From Gigantopelta aegis (lineage: Eukaryota > Mollusca > Gastropoda > Neomphalida > Peltospiridae), in contig NC_054712.1 of the NCBI RefSeq assembly GCF_016097555.1, positions 42,325,999 through 42,389,998 of the forward strand: a stretch of DNA of 64,000 bases, written 5' to 3'. A program made the translations under genes and the position numbers. A model generated the notes under the pieces. That model searched no databases. It was not told the DNA's origin and was given only the letters and a program-made list of their open reading frames with translations. This document shows, piece after piece, positions 9,814 through 22,700 of the stretch. Every line of letters begins with the position of its first letter. The first letter of the stretch is position 1.

Positions 9814-12800
9814 TGGCACACACACGTGGGATTTTCAGCACTCACTGGCTACGCTGTTTATAGGATGAAATGCTGGTGTCGTCCCTCCTGAATGTCTTGT
9901 ACACGAATCACAGACCCCTCCTGAATTTCGTGGAGATAGTTCGTTTGATGCCATCCGACCGTCAGTCTCATCTGAAACAGAGTCAGTGTGATTCAAACAC
10001 GATTTACAACATAATTCGCGGAGTGTATTTGAAAGTTTGCGGGGGTAGGTTTGGGCAGTTACTGCGATAGTCCGGAGATGGAAATCTGAGGGCCAAAATT
10101 GGCAAAAGATACCGAACCTGTTAAGTTGCATATGAAACGTAGGCAGGGACCATGACACCCGCTACTCGTCCCACCCCCCTTCCCCCTCGTTACGCGGTCC
10201 CTGAATAACGTTTTATTTGATCACGATTTGATAGGGTGTTCTCGACATAGATAAAACAAACATTTGGAGAATTCAATATCCACAACGCGATATGCGCCAA
10301 TTTCAAGAGTTAGCATTCAAAGAAAGAAATATTTTATTTAACGACACAATCAACACATTTTATTTACGGTTATATGGCGTCAGACATATAGTTAAGGACC
10401 ACACAGATTTTGAGAGGAAACCCGCTGTCGCCACTACATGGGCTACTCTTTCCGATTAGCAGCAAGGGGTCTTTTATTTGCGCTTCCCACAGTCAGGATA
10501 GCACAAACCATGGCCTTTGATGAACCAGTTATGGATCACTGGTCGGTGCAAGTGGTTTACACCTAACCATTGAGCCTTGCGGAGCACTCACTCAGGGTAT
10601 CTGGATTAAAAATCCCATGCCTCGACTGGGATCCGAACCTAGTACCTACCGGCCTGTATACCGATGGCCAGTTAGCATTGAAGGACACGACTCAACAAGA
10701 CGACGATACAGTTTACGAGAAAACACGATCTAAAACGCTAAAGCTTGTTTTGTCTCACGACATCACTTGAGCACATTGATCGGCTAATAGTCGGCTACTG
10801 GATGTGAAACATTTGGTAATATTTGACACAGGGTCTTGGAGGAATCCCGCACACAGGGCAACACAAACCAGCTCCAACCCAGAGCGAGTTCTCAAGGGCT
10901 CAGTGGGTAGTTGTAAGACCACTACACCCTCTTCTCTCGCACTAACCACTGACCAACTAACAACTAACACTCTAACACACTAACACAGACAGCACAGATA
11001 GCTGAGGTGTGTCCAGGACAGCGTGCTTGAACCTTAATTGGATATAAGCACGAAAATAAGTTCAAATGAATAAAGGACAACCCCCCCCCCCACACACACA
11101 CACAAATCCACCTACCCAGTCCACTGATATGATTCGATCCCACGACGTAAGCGGATACCAGCCTTTACGACGATGGTGTTTGTGACAAACCATGATGTAT
11201 CAGTGGCGTAGCGTGAACTGGACCTGGGGGGGGGGGGGGGGGGGGGGTCGAATATGAACCAAGTGGACCTTTTCTATTTTGTTTTTGCACCACCAGAAAC
11301 TCCATATGTACAAACCTGTATGTTTTAGTTCTGAAAGTGGACCATTTGCTTCGGGGGGGGGGGGCAGCCTACTCTCCTGTGTATGCCCATTGAACACATT
11401 TGTTAAAACTGGTTTTTATATGATATACGGTGTACTACGTCATGTTGCAATAAAACCATGCTTTTCTCAAACAGATGTTAATGGATAAATCGCGTTTTGG
11501 AAATGAACTATTCCACTGTATGGTTAGTCGGTTACTACGGGAATGCACTTCGGACTATTTTTGGTATGGCGTTTTCCTTCCGAGTTTTCGTACGCTCTCC
11601 AGTTGATATCCAGGGAATATTTATCGTATATATAAGTAAATTTCATATTTCATCATTGAAAACCTCTCAGATATTCAATTAAATTTAATTTGTTTGATTT
11701 TATGCAAAGTATCGTGTAAGGCAGCTTAGAGTATCATTTTATTCAGTGTCATTCAATATTGCAAGTGAAAATAGATACACGTCAAAGTATTACTGCCCTG
11801 CCCAATTTCAGCGTTGCAGTAATAAAAAATATGTGTTTACATTATATGTTGGCATTTATTGTTAATATATTGCCTTGAAATGTCATAAAATACATGTTTG
11901 TCTGTTCTTAAAGGCGCTCAATCACGGATTTAGTGGGCCTTATTTCTCTAAATATAGATTATAAATGGAAATTACATTTATTTGGAATACCAAACCAAGC
12001 TATTGTATGATCCAAAACATTTTAATTGAACTACGATCGAGGGATTTCATTTTTAAAATTTAGAACTCTTCTTCTGAAAAGTCATAAAAAAAATACGGCA
12101 AAACAGACTCGTAGTGATGAGGCTGTATATACGACAACCGTATAATGTAGTTTAGAATTTTATAATAAACCACTGCCGTGTATGGGGACTTGGCAAATGA
12201 GGACTGACTATATAATAAAATAATTTAAAAAAATATTATTTCATGACAAAAATAACTGCGAATACGCTGAAATAAAATAATCAACAGTCGGAACATGAAC
12301 TCACCATTTATTATTATTATTATTATTATTATTACATGCATTATAATGTTGGTAAAATCACGTCGCGGTGGGGTGGGTGGGGGCGGTTGTTACAGAAACA
12401 TTACATAAATTTGGAGGGGGACCCGGGAGTTGTCACAGCATTACTGGTATAAAAAAATATGTATTTTGAGTTTTATTGCCCTTGCAATTTTGCGCATTTG
12501 AAATATGACTAAATACAGCAAAATAACCTTTTAGTCATATTTATTTGCAGTAAAATTAACTTTAATTTTTTTTTACGTAAGGAGCCTAAAAATTGTGCAA
12601 TCAGTGAAAAATTATTAAATTCAAGCCTTGTTGTTAGTTTGTGTACTGTCCGAAGTTAGTTTCCACCTCTACAGTTTATAATTTGTAACACCGGTATTTA
12701 TTTATTTATTTATTTATTATTATTAATTTTTTGTTAGTACTGTAGGGTCAATATTACCTATGCATATGTCTATGGAAAACGTACACAAAAGGATCCGCTA

Positions 12801-15800
12801 GATTCATATACTAGAAGAAGAAAACGCAATTACTTTATTTAAATTTGATAAAACGATCAACTGTCTAATAGGTCTTGTTAGACGGTAAGATAAGCGAATT
12901 ATACATCATAATACATACCGCCTAGCCCGAAAAGACGAGTACCAAAGGTGCGAATGCCATGAGGGGTGTGTGGCGGCTTACCACCCAACCCCATATTTTC
13001 ATTATATATTGGTCCCCTTCAACATTTTGTTTTAGCTCATTTCCTGTGGCTTTTGAAGGATTTTATTTGGGTTCTCAAATATATACTACTCAAAAGAATT
13101 TAAGGGTCAGATGATATTTTCGACATTATTTTCTGAATGTCAATTATATTAGCTAGACCATAATGTCACGCATGGTATTGTTCCATTTTGACGAAAGTGG
13201 GTCTAGGCAACCCATAAATTAATTAAAATCGACTGTCATTGACACTGTCGACTAGTTCTAATGGCGAAAACATGCTTACATTTGCACGCAAATTAGGGCG
13301 AAAGCGAAAGGTCTGCTAAGTGCCCATAACTTGCTTTTTCACAAAGCGCTTCATTTGCACGCTTTGCATGTGTGTTCCATGTTCCCAATGCTGAATTTCC
13401 GTATAATTGGAGTTTGCGTTCGTGTACGGTGCACACTCCAAATTCGACAATGGTACGACGTCAACTGACTATCGAAGATCGAGGAAGGGCTATTGCTTGG
13501 CTTCAGGATGGCAATACGCAAAGAAATGTTGCTCTGAGACTTGGTGTCAGTCAGAGTGTCGTTGGCCGACTGTGGCAACGGTACCAAGCAACGAATTCTG
13601 TTCGAAATCGTCCACGTTCGGAAAGACCCCGAAACACTACAAATAGAGAGGACCGCTACATCACCAATATGGCTCTACGTCAACGCACAACCACTGCACG
13701 CCGATTACGTAACAATCTGCGGACTGCGACTGGAACTCGAGTGTCTGATCAAACATACGCAATCGTCTGAGAGCCAATAATCTACGCTGCCGTCGCCAGG
13801 CTGTTCGACCACCACTCCTACCACGTCACAGAACGGCCAGACGTCACTGGTGCACACTTCATCTGCGGTGGCAACGTGTTCAGTGATGTTCACTGATGAG
13901 TCCAGGTTTAGTCTCCAGTTCAACGACGGTCGGGTTCGTGTCTACAGACGTCCTGGGGAGCGCTTCGCTGACGTTAACGTTAGACAACGTCACCGGTTCG
14001 GTGGTGGCAGCGTCATGGTGTTGGGCGGCATCTCTATCCACCACAGGACCACCCTCTATGTTGTGGATGGCAATCTGAATGGAATCCGCTATCTGAATGA
14101 GATTATCCGGCCGTTGGTTCTCCCAGGCCTTCAGCAGATTGGCGGCGGGGCAGTTCTGCAGGATGACAATGCCAGACCCCACCGCGCCAGGGTGGTAACG
14201 GACTTTCTCAGACAACAAGGTATCGCCAGGATGGATTGGCCAGCATATTCGCCTGACTTGGCCCCAATAGAGTCGGCCTGGGACGAATTAGGCAGGAGAG
14301 TTCGGGATAACCATGCCCCTCCGGCCAACCTTCATGATCTGGGTCAACTTCTTATGGCAGAGTGGCAGGCCATTCCCCAAGAGTTCTTCAGACGTCTGAT
14401 CAACAGCATGAAGCAACGATGTGTCGAGTGTATTCGCGCCAGGGGTGGATTCACACACTATTAAACGAATGTTCTAATGTGTAAAATCCATGTTTGACAA
14501 CCTTCAACTTTGACAGCATGTCATGCGACTTTCTTGTATACAGTGACGTTTATTTGTGTTTTTTTTGTAAATATGGAACAATAAATTAAATTTTTGGTGT
14601 AGTTTACATCATCAATGTAATACACTCTGAAACTTATTTGGTTATACATTTTTGACCCTTAAATTCTTTTGAGTAGATATTTACTATTTTACTATGAACG
14701 ACAAAACCATAACAGTATTGGTACAGTACACTACGGACGTAGTTATTCTGTATAGCAGCTTTGGAGCTTACAGCAGACGCAGTTAGTGAAATTGACTTCA
14801 CCGGTGTATCTTTGACACAAACTTGTATTAAAGGCATACTGTCACAGATTACGGACCTATTTAATAGTCTAACAAATTATTATCTGAACAAAAATAATTT
14901 GCTTTGTCCCTAAATGTACTTTATCCAACCATCTTCATAACCAACATACTCCATTTATTAATGACATTTTGTAAAAATAATTGAATTATGGCAATGGTCC
15001 ATAATTCAAAAACTAAAATTGCCCAGAGGGATGACATGGATTTCACTCCATCATGGTTAAGTTAATGTGATGCGATAGCTACATTTGGTTTCCAACGATT
15101 AATGTAATTTTTTATTTATTATCCATTTTTAGAGAAATAAGGTCCTAAAATCCGTGACAGTATGCCTTTAACGAAAATATAAACAATGCACAAATAAATG
15201 AATGGTACCTGGTGGGAACACTTTACTGTGCAAATAAATCGATGTTTTCATAAACTAGATGATATTAACATCCATTCAGTAGACATTACAACCATACTTA
15301 ACTTTTGTTATACATTACAGTTTGTAAGTAATAAATAAATAATCATAGTTGGCAAAGTGACACACAAAATTTATGGAACTCCTTTGGGAATTATTTTACA
15401 ACCGTCGTTCTCACTCCAGGAATAAAACAATATATATATTATGTTAAACTCTATGCTATTTTTTAAGTTTATGACATTTGTTTGCTTTTAGACCTTATTG
15501 TTAATTATTAACTTAATACGAGTTTTTGCTTTTCTCTCTCTTTTTTGTGTCTTCTTCTCCGCACCCTGTTTTCAATTTGACGCTCATCGGTAAACATGTC
15601 AAAACTCTGTATAAAAAAAATAAAGCAAAACGCCGTACCAAAAATCGGCGCAAGTCCACTCTCGCAGTAACCGAGTAACCATACAGTGTAGTTACTTGTT
15701 TATTAGAACACTAGCTTTTTAATTTGATCTCGAAGGTGGGACGCAACTGGATATTCTGCCCTCTGCCCTCTGCCCCGCTAGTGACGCCCCTGGTACTTAC

Positions 15801-15905
15801 GTCCTGGAAGGACCTCTTTCGAACCCTGCCTGTCAGAAGACAAAGCTGAAAAAAATATTAATAATGTGTACAGATGGGTTTTTGTTTGTTTATTTGTTGT
15901 TTGTT

Positions 15906-15942
<37 letters not shown>

Positions 15943-16130
15943 GCTAACATCTCTGGCGAGCGCTCAAGCAACTGACCTTAATCCCGCCCCATGACTTTTA
16001 CTAGGGTCATTTAGTGTCCGATTTGGAGATTTACTTTGTGTGTGTGTGTTTGTTTGTTTGTTTGTTTGTGTGTGTGTGTTTGTTTGTGTGTGTGTGTGTT
16101 TGTTTGTATGTGTGTGTGTGTTTGTGTGTT

Positions 16131-16165
<35 letters not shown>

Positions 16166-16701
16166 AAAAAAAACAACAAAAAAACACGTCACTAACATAT
16201 AACACACAGACAAAGAAATCTTTTCGTTAATACGACAAAGACACGCACGCACGTACACACTCACACGCATACACACACACACACACACACAGAGTAAATA
16301 TCCTCCAACTCGGACACAAAATTAAGGTCAGTTGCTTGAGCGCTTGCCAGAGATGTTTGCGTCGCAGGATCGCACCACCTCGGTGGATCAATGACCGTGA
16401 TATGTGTCTTTCTGTCTGTGGAAAACTGCATATAAAAGATCCCTTGCTGCTAATGGAAAAATGTAGCGGGTTTCCTCTGATAACGAGTCATAATAAATTA
16501 CCAAATGTTTGACATCCAGTAGCCGATGATTAATTAATCAATGTGCTCAAGTGGTATCGTTAAACAAAACAAACTATTTTTAAAATAATTTTGTAGTAAC
16601 AGTCCGGTTTTAAGAGATATTCGGTTTAGACTGGTTCTGTACTGATCTTTAAAGAGGGACCGTGGAAAACGTCCGGGGTTTTGTTGTTGTTGTTGTTTTT
16701 T

Positions 16702-16732
<31 letters not shown>

Positions 16733-19700
16733 GGGGGTGGGGGGTGCTTATCAAAAATAAAGATACAACTCACGAGAATTTGTACGAGAAATTGAACGTG
16801 ACGATCTCTCGCTTCCTTTTTTTTTGTTTTTGCTGCCGCGGGAAGCTGGCGACGGCGATCGAGATTTCTTGGCTTTGCCGCTGGCTTTTGCCGACTTTGT
16901 TCGGCCAGTCTTGCCTTCCTTGGGGCTCTTCGATCGGCGCTCTTTGGATCCATCTTTCGACCGCTTCGGAGAACGGTGTCCTTAAAAACAAGTATTCCTT
17001 AAAGGGACATTTCCGAGTTTGCTGCAATTTTTAAGATGTTATTGACTAACAGAGACTTTTTAACGATTGTATTTACATATCAAATATATTTTTTCTGAAT
17101 AAAACATTAGTGGCTGTATATTAAACGTGTTTCTGATCGTTCTAATATTTGTACTACGTTAAATTTCATTTTATTTCCTAAAATATACTTTTTTCGTACG
17201 TACGAAAGTATATGAAGACAAAATCCAGTTTGGGCTTCTTACAAATATTGAAACGACCAGAAACACATTGGAAATACTGACACTGATATACTAAACAAGA
17301 AAATATATTTAATATGTAAGTTTAATCGTAGAAATATTTTATTAGTCGGAAACATCTTACAATGCAGCAAAGTCAGGAATGTTCGTTTAAATTAATAACA
17401 CATTTCAACTGGTCAGAAAATATGTTGCGAAATGTCATGTCTAAGATATCGTGAAAACCACAGCCGAAATAGAGGTAAATCTATCCACAAATAGCGAACA
17501 TAGCAGTAGATCTATCCACAAATAGCGAAACTAGCGGTAGATCTCCAAAGTCAAAATAGCGGTAGATAGATCTCCAAAGTCAAAATAGCGGTAGATGGAT
17601 CTCCAAAGTCAAAATAGCAGTACACAGGTCTCCAACGTCAAAATAGCGGTAGATAGATCCCCAAAGTCAAAATAGCGGTAGATAGATCCCCAAAGTTAAA
17701 ATAGCGGTAGATAGATCTCCAAAGTCAAAATAGCGGTAGATGGATCCACAAAGTCAAAATAGCAGTAGACAGGTCTCCAACGTCAAAATAGCGGTAGATA
17801 GATCCCCAAAGTCAAAATAGCGGTAGATAGATCCCCAAAGTTCCTTTGGATTATTTAACAGCAAAATACTATAACCCATTTCGTTCCGTTAATGCAACTT
17901 GAAATATATTTAGTTAAATAGTTTATTATATTATCACGTCATTTATGTTGTTTTACAAGTCAGGTTGATCAAAGAGAAGCGTTTTGTCGTAAATTACTGC
18001 TTTCTTTTACACTGTGCGTACAGGAGTTGGTCAGAGCTGACGTCACTTCGCCCCCAAGCTAGAGTACCGGACGTCTCGAAAAGAAATGAAAATGACTTCT
18101 CCCAGTTAGCAGGAATAATCACGTTTTTTAAAAATTATTAACACTAAAATTGCGCGTTTTTCATTTGTTAAAGTGTCAGTATGTGTTGGTGGTCCGGGTA
18201 TGCATCTTTCCAACACATAAGGCTCATGTTTTAGTTTAGTATCCCTTTAATAAACAAGCCGTAATACGTTGCAAACGGTCTGCATCATACACATCATAAT
18301 CGAGATGTAACTTGTATTTGCCCATGGGCTCATATTTTTTTTTTTTTTTTACTTCCGGTGTGTTTTTTGTTGAGTGACATCGGAAAGACCCTCCCGCGTT
18401 GTCTCAGATCAATATAGCAGCCAGAGGGCCAGTATAACTGCCCCACTGGACCTATAACAAGACCAATATGAAAAAACACATTTAATAACATAATAGTAAA
18501 ACTTAATTTTTTTACGCATTTATGTTTTTATTTCATTTTAACTTATTTTCGTGCTTATATACAATTACGGTTAAAACACGCTGTCCTTGGCACACACCTC
18601 AGCTATCTGGGCTGTCTGTCCAGGACAGTGGGTTAGTTGTTAGTGGTTTCGTGGTTAAGCCTATCCTACATGAGGCTGGTAGGTACTGGGTTCGCAGCCC
18701 GGAGGGTATATAAACCAGGAGCCCAGAGAGGTTTAATTAGCATTGCGAGTACAAAAGGTCTGAGGCCTGGAATATGTAGGTGTGGGCTGTGGGACCCCCA
18801 AACGGTCATTCTTAAGTGTCATCTCCTGTACCAATCCGAGGGGCCGCCCCTCAAAATACCCCACATTTTAAGTTTAATTAGCATGGTTGAGTACACCTAT
18901 CAAACCTACACCAAAATGTTCTCTGTTGATGTACTAATTAAGATCCACCATTCTTAAGTGTCATCTCCTGTACTTAGTCCACTTAAGAACGCCTCTAATT
19001 AGCACTAATTAGAAGTTTAATTAGCATGGTTGAGTACATCTACGAAACTGGTGCCAAAATATTCTTTAGGGTACCCTGACTAAGGATCAGTGATTCTTAA
19101 GTGTCAAAACCTGTACCGAATCCACTTAAGAACGGGTCAAAGGTCACAATCCACCCAATTTCAGGTTAATTAGCACGATTGAGTACATCAACGAAACTAA
19201 TGTTAAGATTTTCTCTGTTGATATACTAATTAAGATCTACCATTCTTAAGTGTCATCTCCTGTACTTAGTCCACTTAAGAACGTCCCTAATTAGCACTAA
19301 TTAGAAGTTTAATTAGCATGGTTGAGTACATCAACGAAACTGATGCCAAAATATTCTTTAGGGTACCCTGACTAAGGATCAGTGATTCTTAAGTGTCAAA
19401 ACCTGTACTGAATCCACTTAAGAACGGGTCAAAGGTCAAAATCCATCCAATTTCAGGTTTAATTAGCACGATCGAGTACATCAACGAAACTAACGTTAAA
19501 ATTTTCTCTGTTGATGTATAAATTAAGATCCTCCACCATTCTTAAGTGTCAACTTCTGTACTTAATCCACTTAAGACTGCCACTAATTAGCGCTAATTAG
19601 AAGATTAATTAGCATGACTGAGTACATCAACGAAACTGATGCCAAAATATTCCTTAGGGTACCCCCACTAAGGATCAATGATTTTTAAATATCAACACCT

Positions 19701-22700
19701 GTACTGAATTCACTTAAGGTCAAAGGTAATAATTTGCCCAATATTAGGTTTATTAGCATTCACGAGTACATCAAAACATTAATATGTTCTCTGTTGGTAT
19801 GGTAAACAAGATCCGTCATTCTTAATGTCAACTCCTGTAGTTGGTCCACTTTAAACGCAATGAGCGTGAAATGAAAATGTATGATTAATATAACTAAATA
19901 ATTTTCTATTTGATTGTAATATTATATGAATATGATGATGTGACTATTTCCACATTTGAACAATGAAAGATTACATTTACTTGATCGTCTCATTGCCTTT
20001 AATTCTCAGTGTGAGCGTTATAGCAGTGATACTTTTTGTATGAACTGTTGTGATAGTTATACGTACTTGTTGCATTGTTTTCACAAGCTAGTTCACAGGG
20101 TCCATACGTGATGGTTCTGGGTGATGTAATGGCCACTCATTTGAATAATCAATTTTGCAGAATTCTGTCCAAGCTGCAAGCCACACGATATACTTTCGAT
20201 TCTGTGCCAAAACACATGAAATAAAAATGGGATTTCTCCAAAACCACAGCATGAATAAAGAATGTGAGTATATGATTATACTAAATGCAGTCAAACTCCA
20301 CGACTAGGTCAAAACGAAAAGTGTGTCCCTAAATCTAAACTAAGTTATTGATGTGATCAAAATTCAACTCAAGGTTCATTTTTCTGATTAGTCACCAGAC
20401 ATTAAGAAAATTATTGATCAAAACAGAACTTAAGTTCCAGTCTGGTTCCATTTCATTGCCTGCCTAAACAACTTTCACCTTCCTTAATCTTCATCCTCAA
20501 AAAGGACTACCTCATCATCAGATAATACTGTCATGTTATCCTCTTCGATGCTCTCATCATCAACAATCCCGTTTTCATCTGGAATGAGGGTTTCTGGCAG
20601 TTGTATCAGTGAGGTCGGCATTCACCCACATTTGTGAAACAAAGGATGCATGTTTGATATGCATGGTTAGCTCTGCTTCACATGGTGGAATGGCACTTGC
20701 AATTATGGCCTTCAGCTTCTCCAACGGATTTTTTGTCGTTGACTTTGATATCTTGTATCAAAAGGCATTGAGTGTTGTTTTGCTTGTATCCTTTGTTCCA
20801 TAGATGCTAGCGGTAAATGTTTGCAGGATATTTTGTATGATATGACTGAGTTCTGCATCAATCGCCATATCTTCAAATGCTTTTTGTACCTCGGTATTCC
20901 TTTCCAGCTTAGCAGATAGTCTCAACTTTCCCTTGCGAACAAATGATCCAGTGTAGTCACTACCGGTGAATGCATGGAATCCTGGTAGTGCTGCACATAT
21001 CTGAGGGCCAAGTATCTGGTAAATAGTGATTATATTGGTATATCTGTGGTTATTTTTGGCAGCTGTACCAACATCAATCCACAGTGGCGACTCAAACGTT
21101 CTGCAGTCATACAGCATGATGACTGCTATGTCAGTATCTCCTTTTACACCAGTCTTGTGAGTGTTATCAACTGCTTTTGCATGAAGGCATATCTTGGTAT
21201 CCGCCTCCTTGTAGTTATGTCTAAGGTCATCGACCACTTCCCACTTGAGAACTCCATCTACAACTTGACCAGGAACTGTGGTAGTTGGGTTTTGAATGAT
21301 CTCGATTTCAAGGCATGACTATTGACCTGTGGTCTCCTTTGTTCGGGTCCAGTTATCAAAAACTCCCTGTTATCTGCTCAACATAAGCACAGGGAAGGCT
21401 GCCAGTGACAAGATTCGGGAAAGTCTGCTCAGCGTTCCAGAAAATGGACAGTCACACCATCGAGAATTCCTACAGTTCTGCATTAGTGATCTCAACAGAT
21501 TTGAAGAGAAGATAAAGTCCTTTACAAATGATTGTGTGAAGAATCAAAGAGCTAAAGACCACAGAATAGCTGAACTTAAGAGTACAAGATATCTTATGGT
21601 TCACCTGGTGTTACTAGCAACCAAACGGACTCTGGACTTGCCATTCATATTTGAATATTCACTCACACCTGTACCATTGTCAATGTGCAGCACAGATGGA
21701 AAAATGGCAAAAACCGAAAAAAGCGCTCCCTTCCATTTATTGGAATCAGAGGTGAAAGATGGAAAAGGCCACCCCGAATTCACACGTGTATGCATTGTAG
21801 ACGGCCAATTTCTCCTTCATACATTACCTCACTGTCTACCGTCAACTTACAGAGGACTTGCAAGAAACATTCTGATTCAAACAATGGCATTGTCTATCAT
21901 TCAAATTCACCTCGTCTTTGACAACTACCCACAGCCATCTTTGAAAGATATGGAGTGAGGCAGAAGAGGAGCAGATAACAGAAAGTTTTTGATCATTCAA
22001 AACCCAACTTTCACAGTTCCTGGCAAGGGAGTGGCAGGACCAGCAATATGCACAAATAATTAGAAGCCGCCAGCTTTACCTTGATATTCCAGGGGAATGC
22101 CATCATTTCAAAGTTGTAGATGGAGTTCTCAAGTGTGATGTGGTTGATGACCTTAGAAATAACGACGAGGAGGCGGATGCCAAGATATGCCTTCATGCAA
22201 AAGCAGTTGATGACACTCACCAGACTGAGGTAAAAGGAGACATAGTCATCCGTGCGTCAGGTACTGACAAAGCAGTCATCATGCTGTATCACTGCAGAAA
22301 GTTTGAGTTTGATACTTGGCCCTAAGATATGTGCAGCACTACCAGGATTCCATGCATTCACTGGTAGTGACTACACTGGACCATTTGTTCGCAAGGGAAA
22401 GTTGAGACCATCTGCTAATTTGGAAAATAATACAAAGATACAAAAAGCATTTGAAGATATGGCAATTGAAGCAGTCATATCACACAAAATACCCTGCAAA
22501 CATTTACCGCTAGCATCTATGAAGCAAAGGATACAAGCAAGACAACACTCAATACCTTTCGATACAAGATATTTGAAAAGGGTTATGGACCAAAGTTAAC
22601 GACAAAGAATCCGTTGGAGAAGCTGAAGGGCATAAATACTAGTGCCATTCCACCATGTGAGGCAGAGGTAAAGGTTCATATGAAACATGCATCCTTTGTT

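Noticed and set aside
9576-9868. Open frames rich in His-Thr or Val-Cys
   Set aside because: They are translations of a CA/TG microsatellite.
16534-16953. A 139-codon minus-strand frame over speriolin-like exon 3
   Set aside because: It is in a different frame from the one that joins exons 2 and 4 and runs through poly-G and SINE sequence. The RS-like frame is preferred.
17463-17850. Regular repeats of about 29 bases resembling a CRISPR array
   Set aside because: There are no unique spacers between repeats and the setting is an animal intron. It is a tandem minisatellite.
21329-21958. The nuclease-like frame as a host gene of this locus
   Set aside because: It lies at the centre of a palindrome with its C-terminal half duplicated, has stops and frame changes, and sits in an intron of another gene. 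It is better read as a mobile-element remnant.
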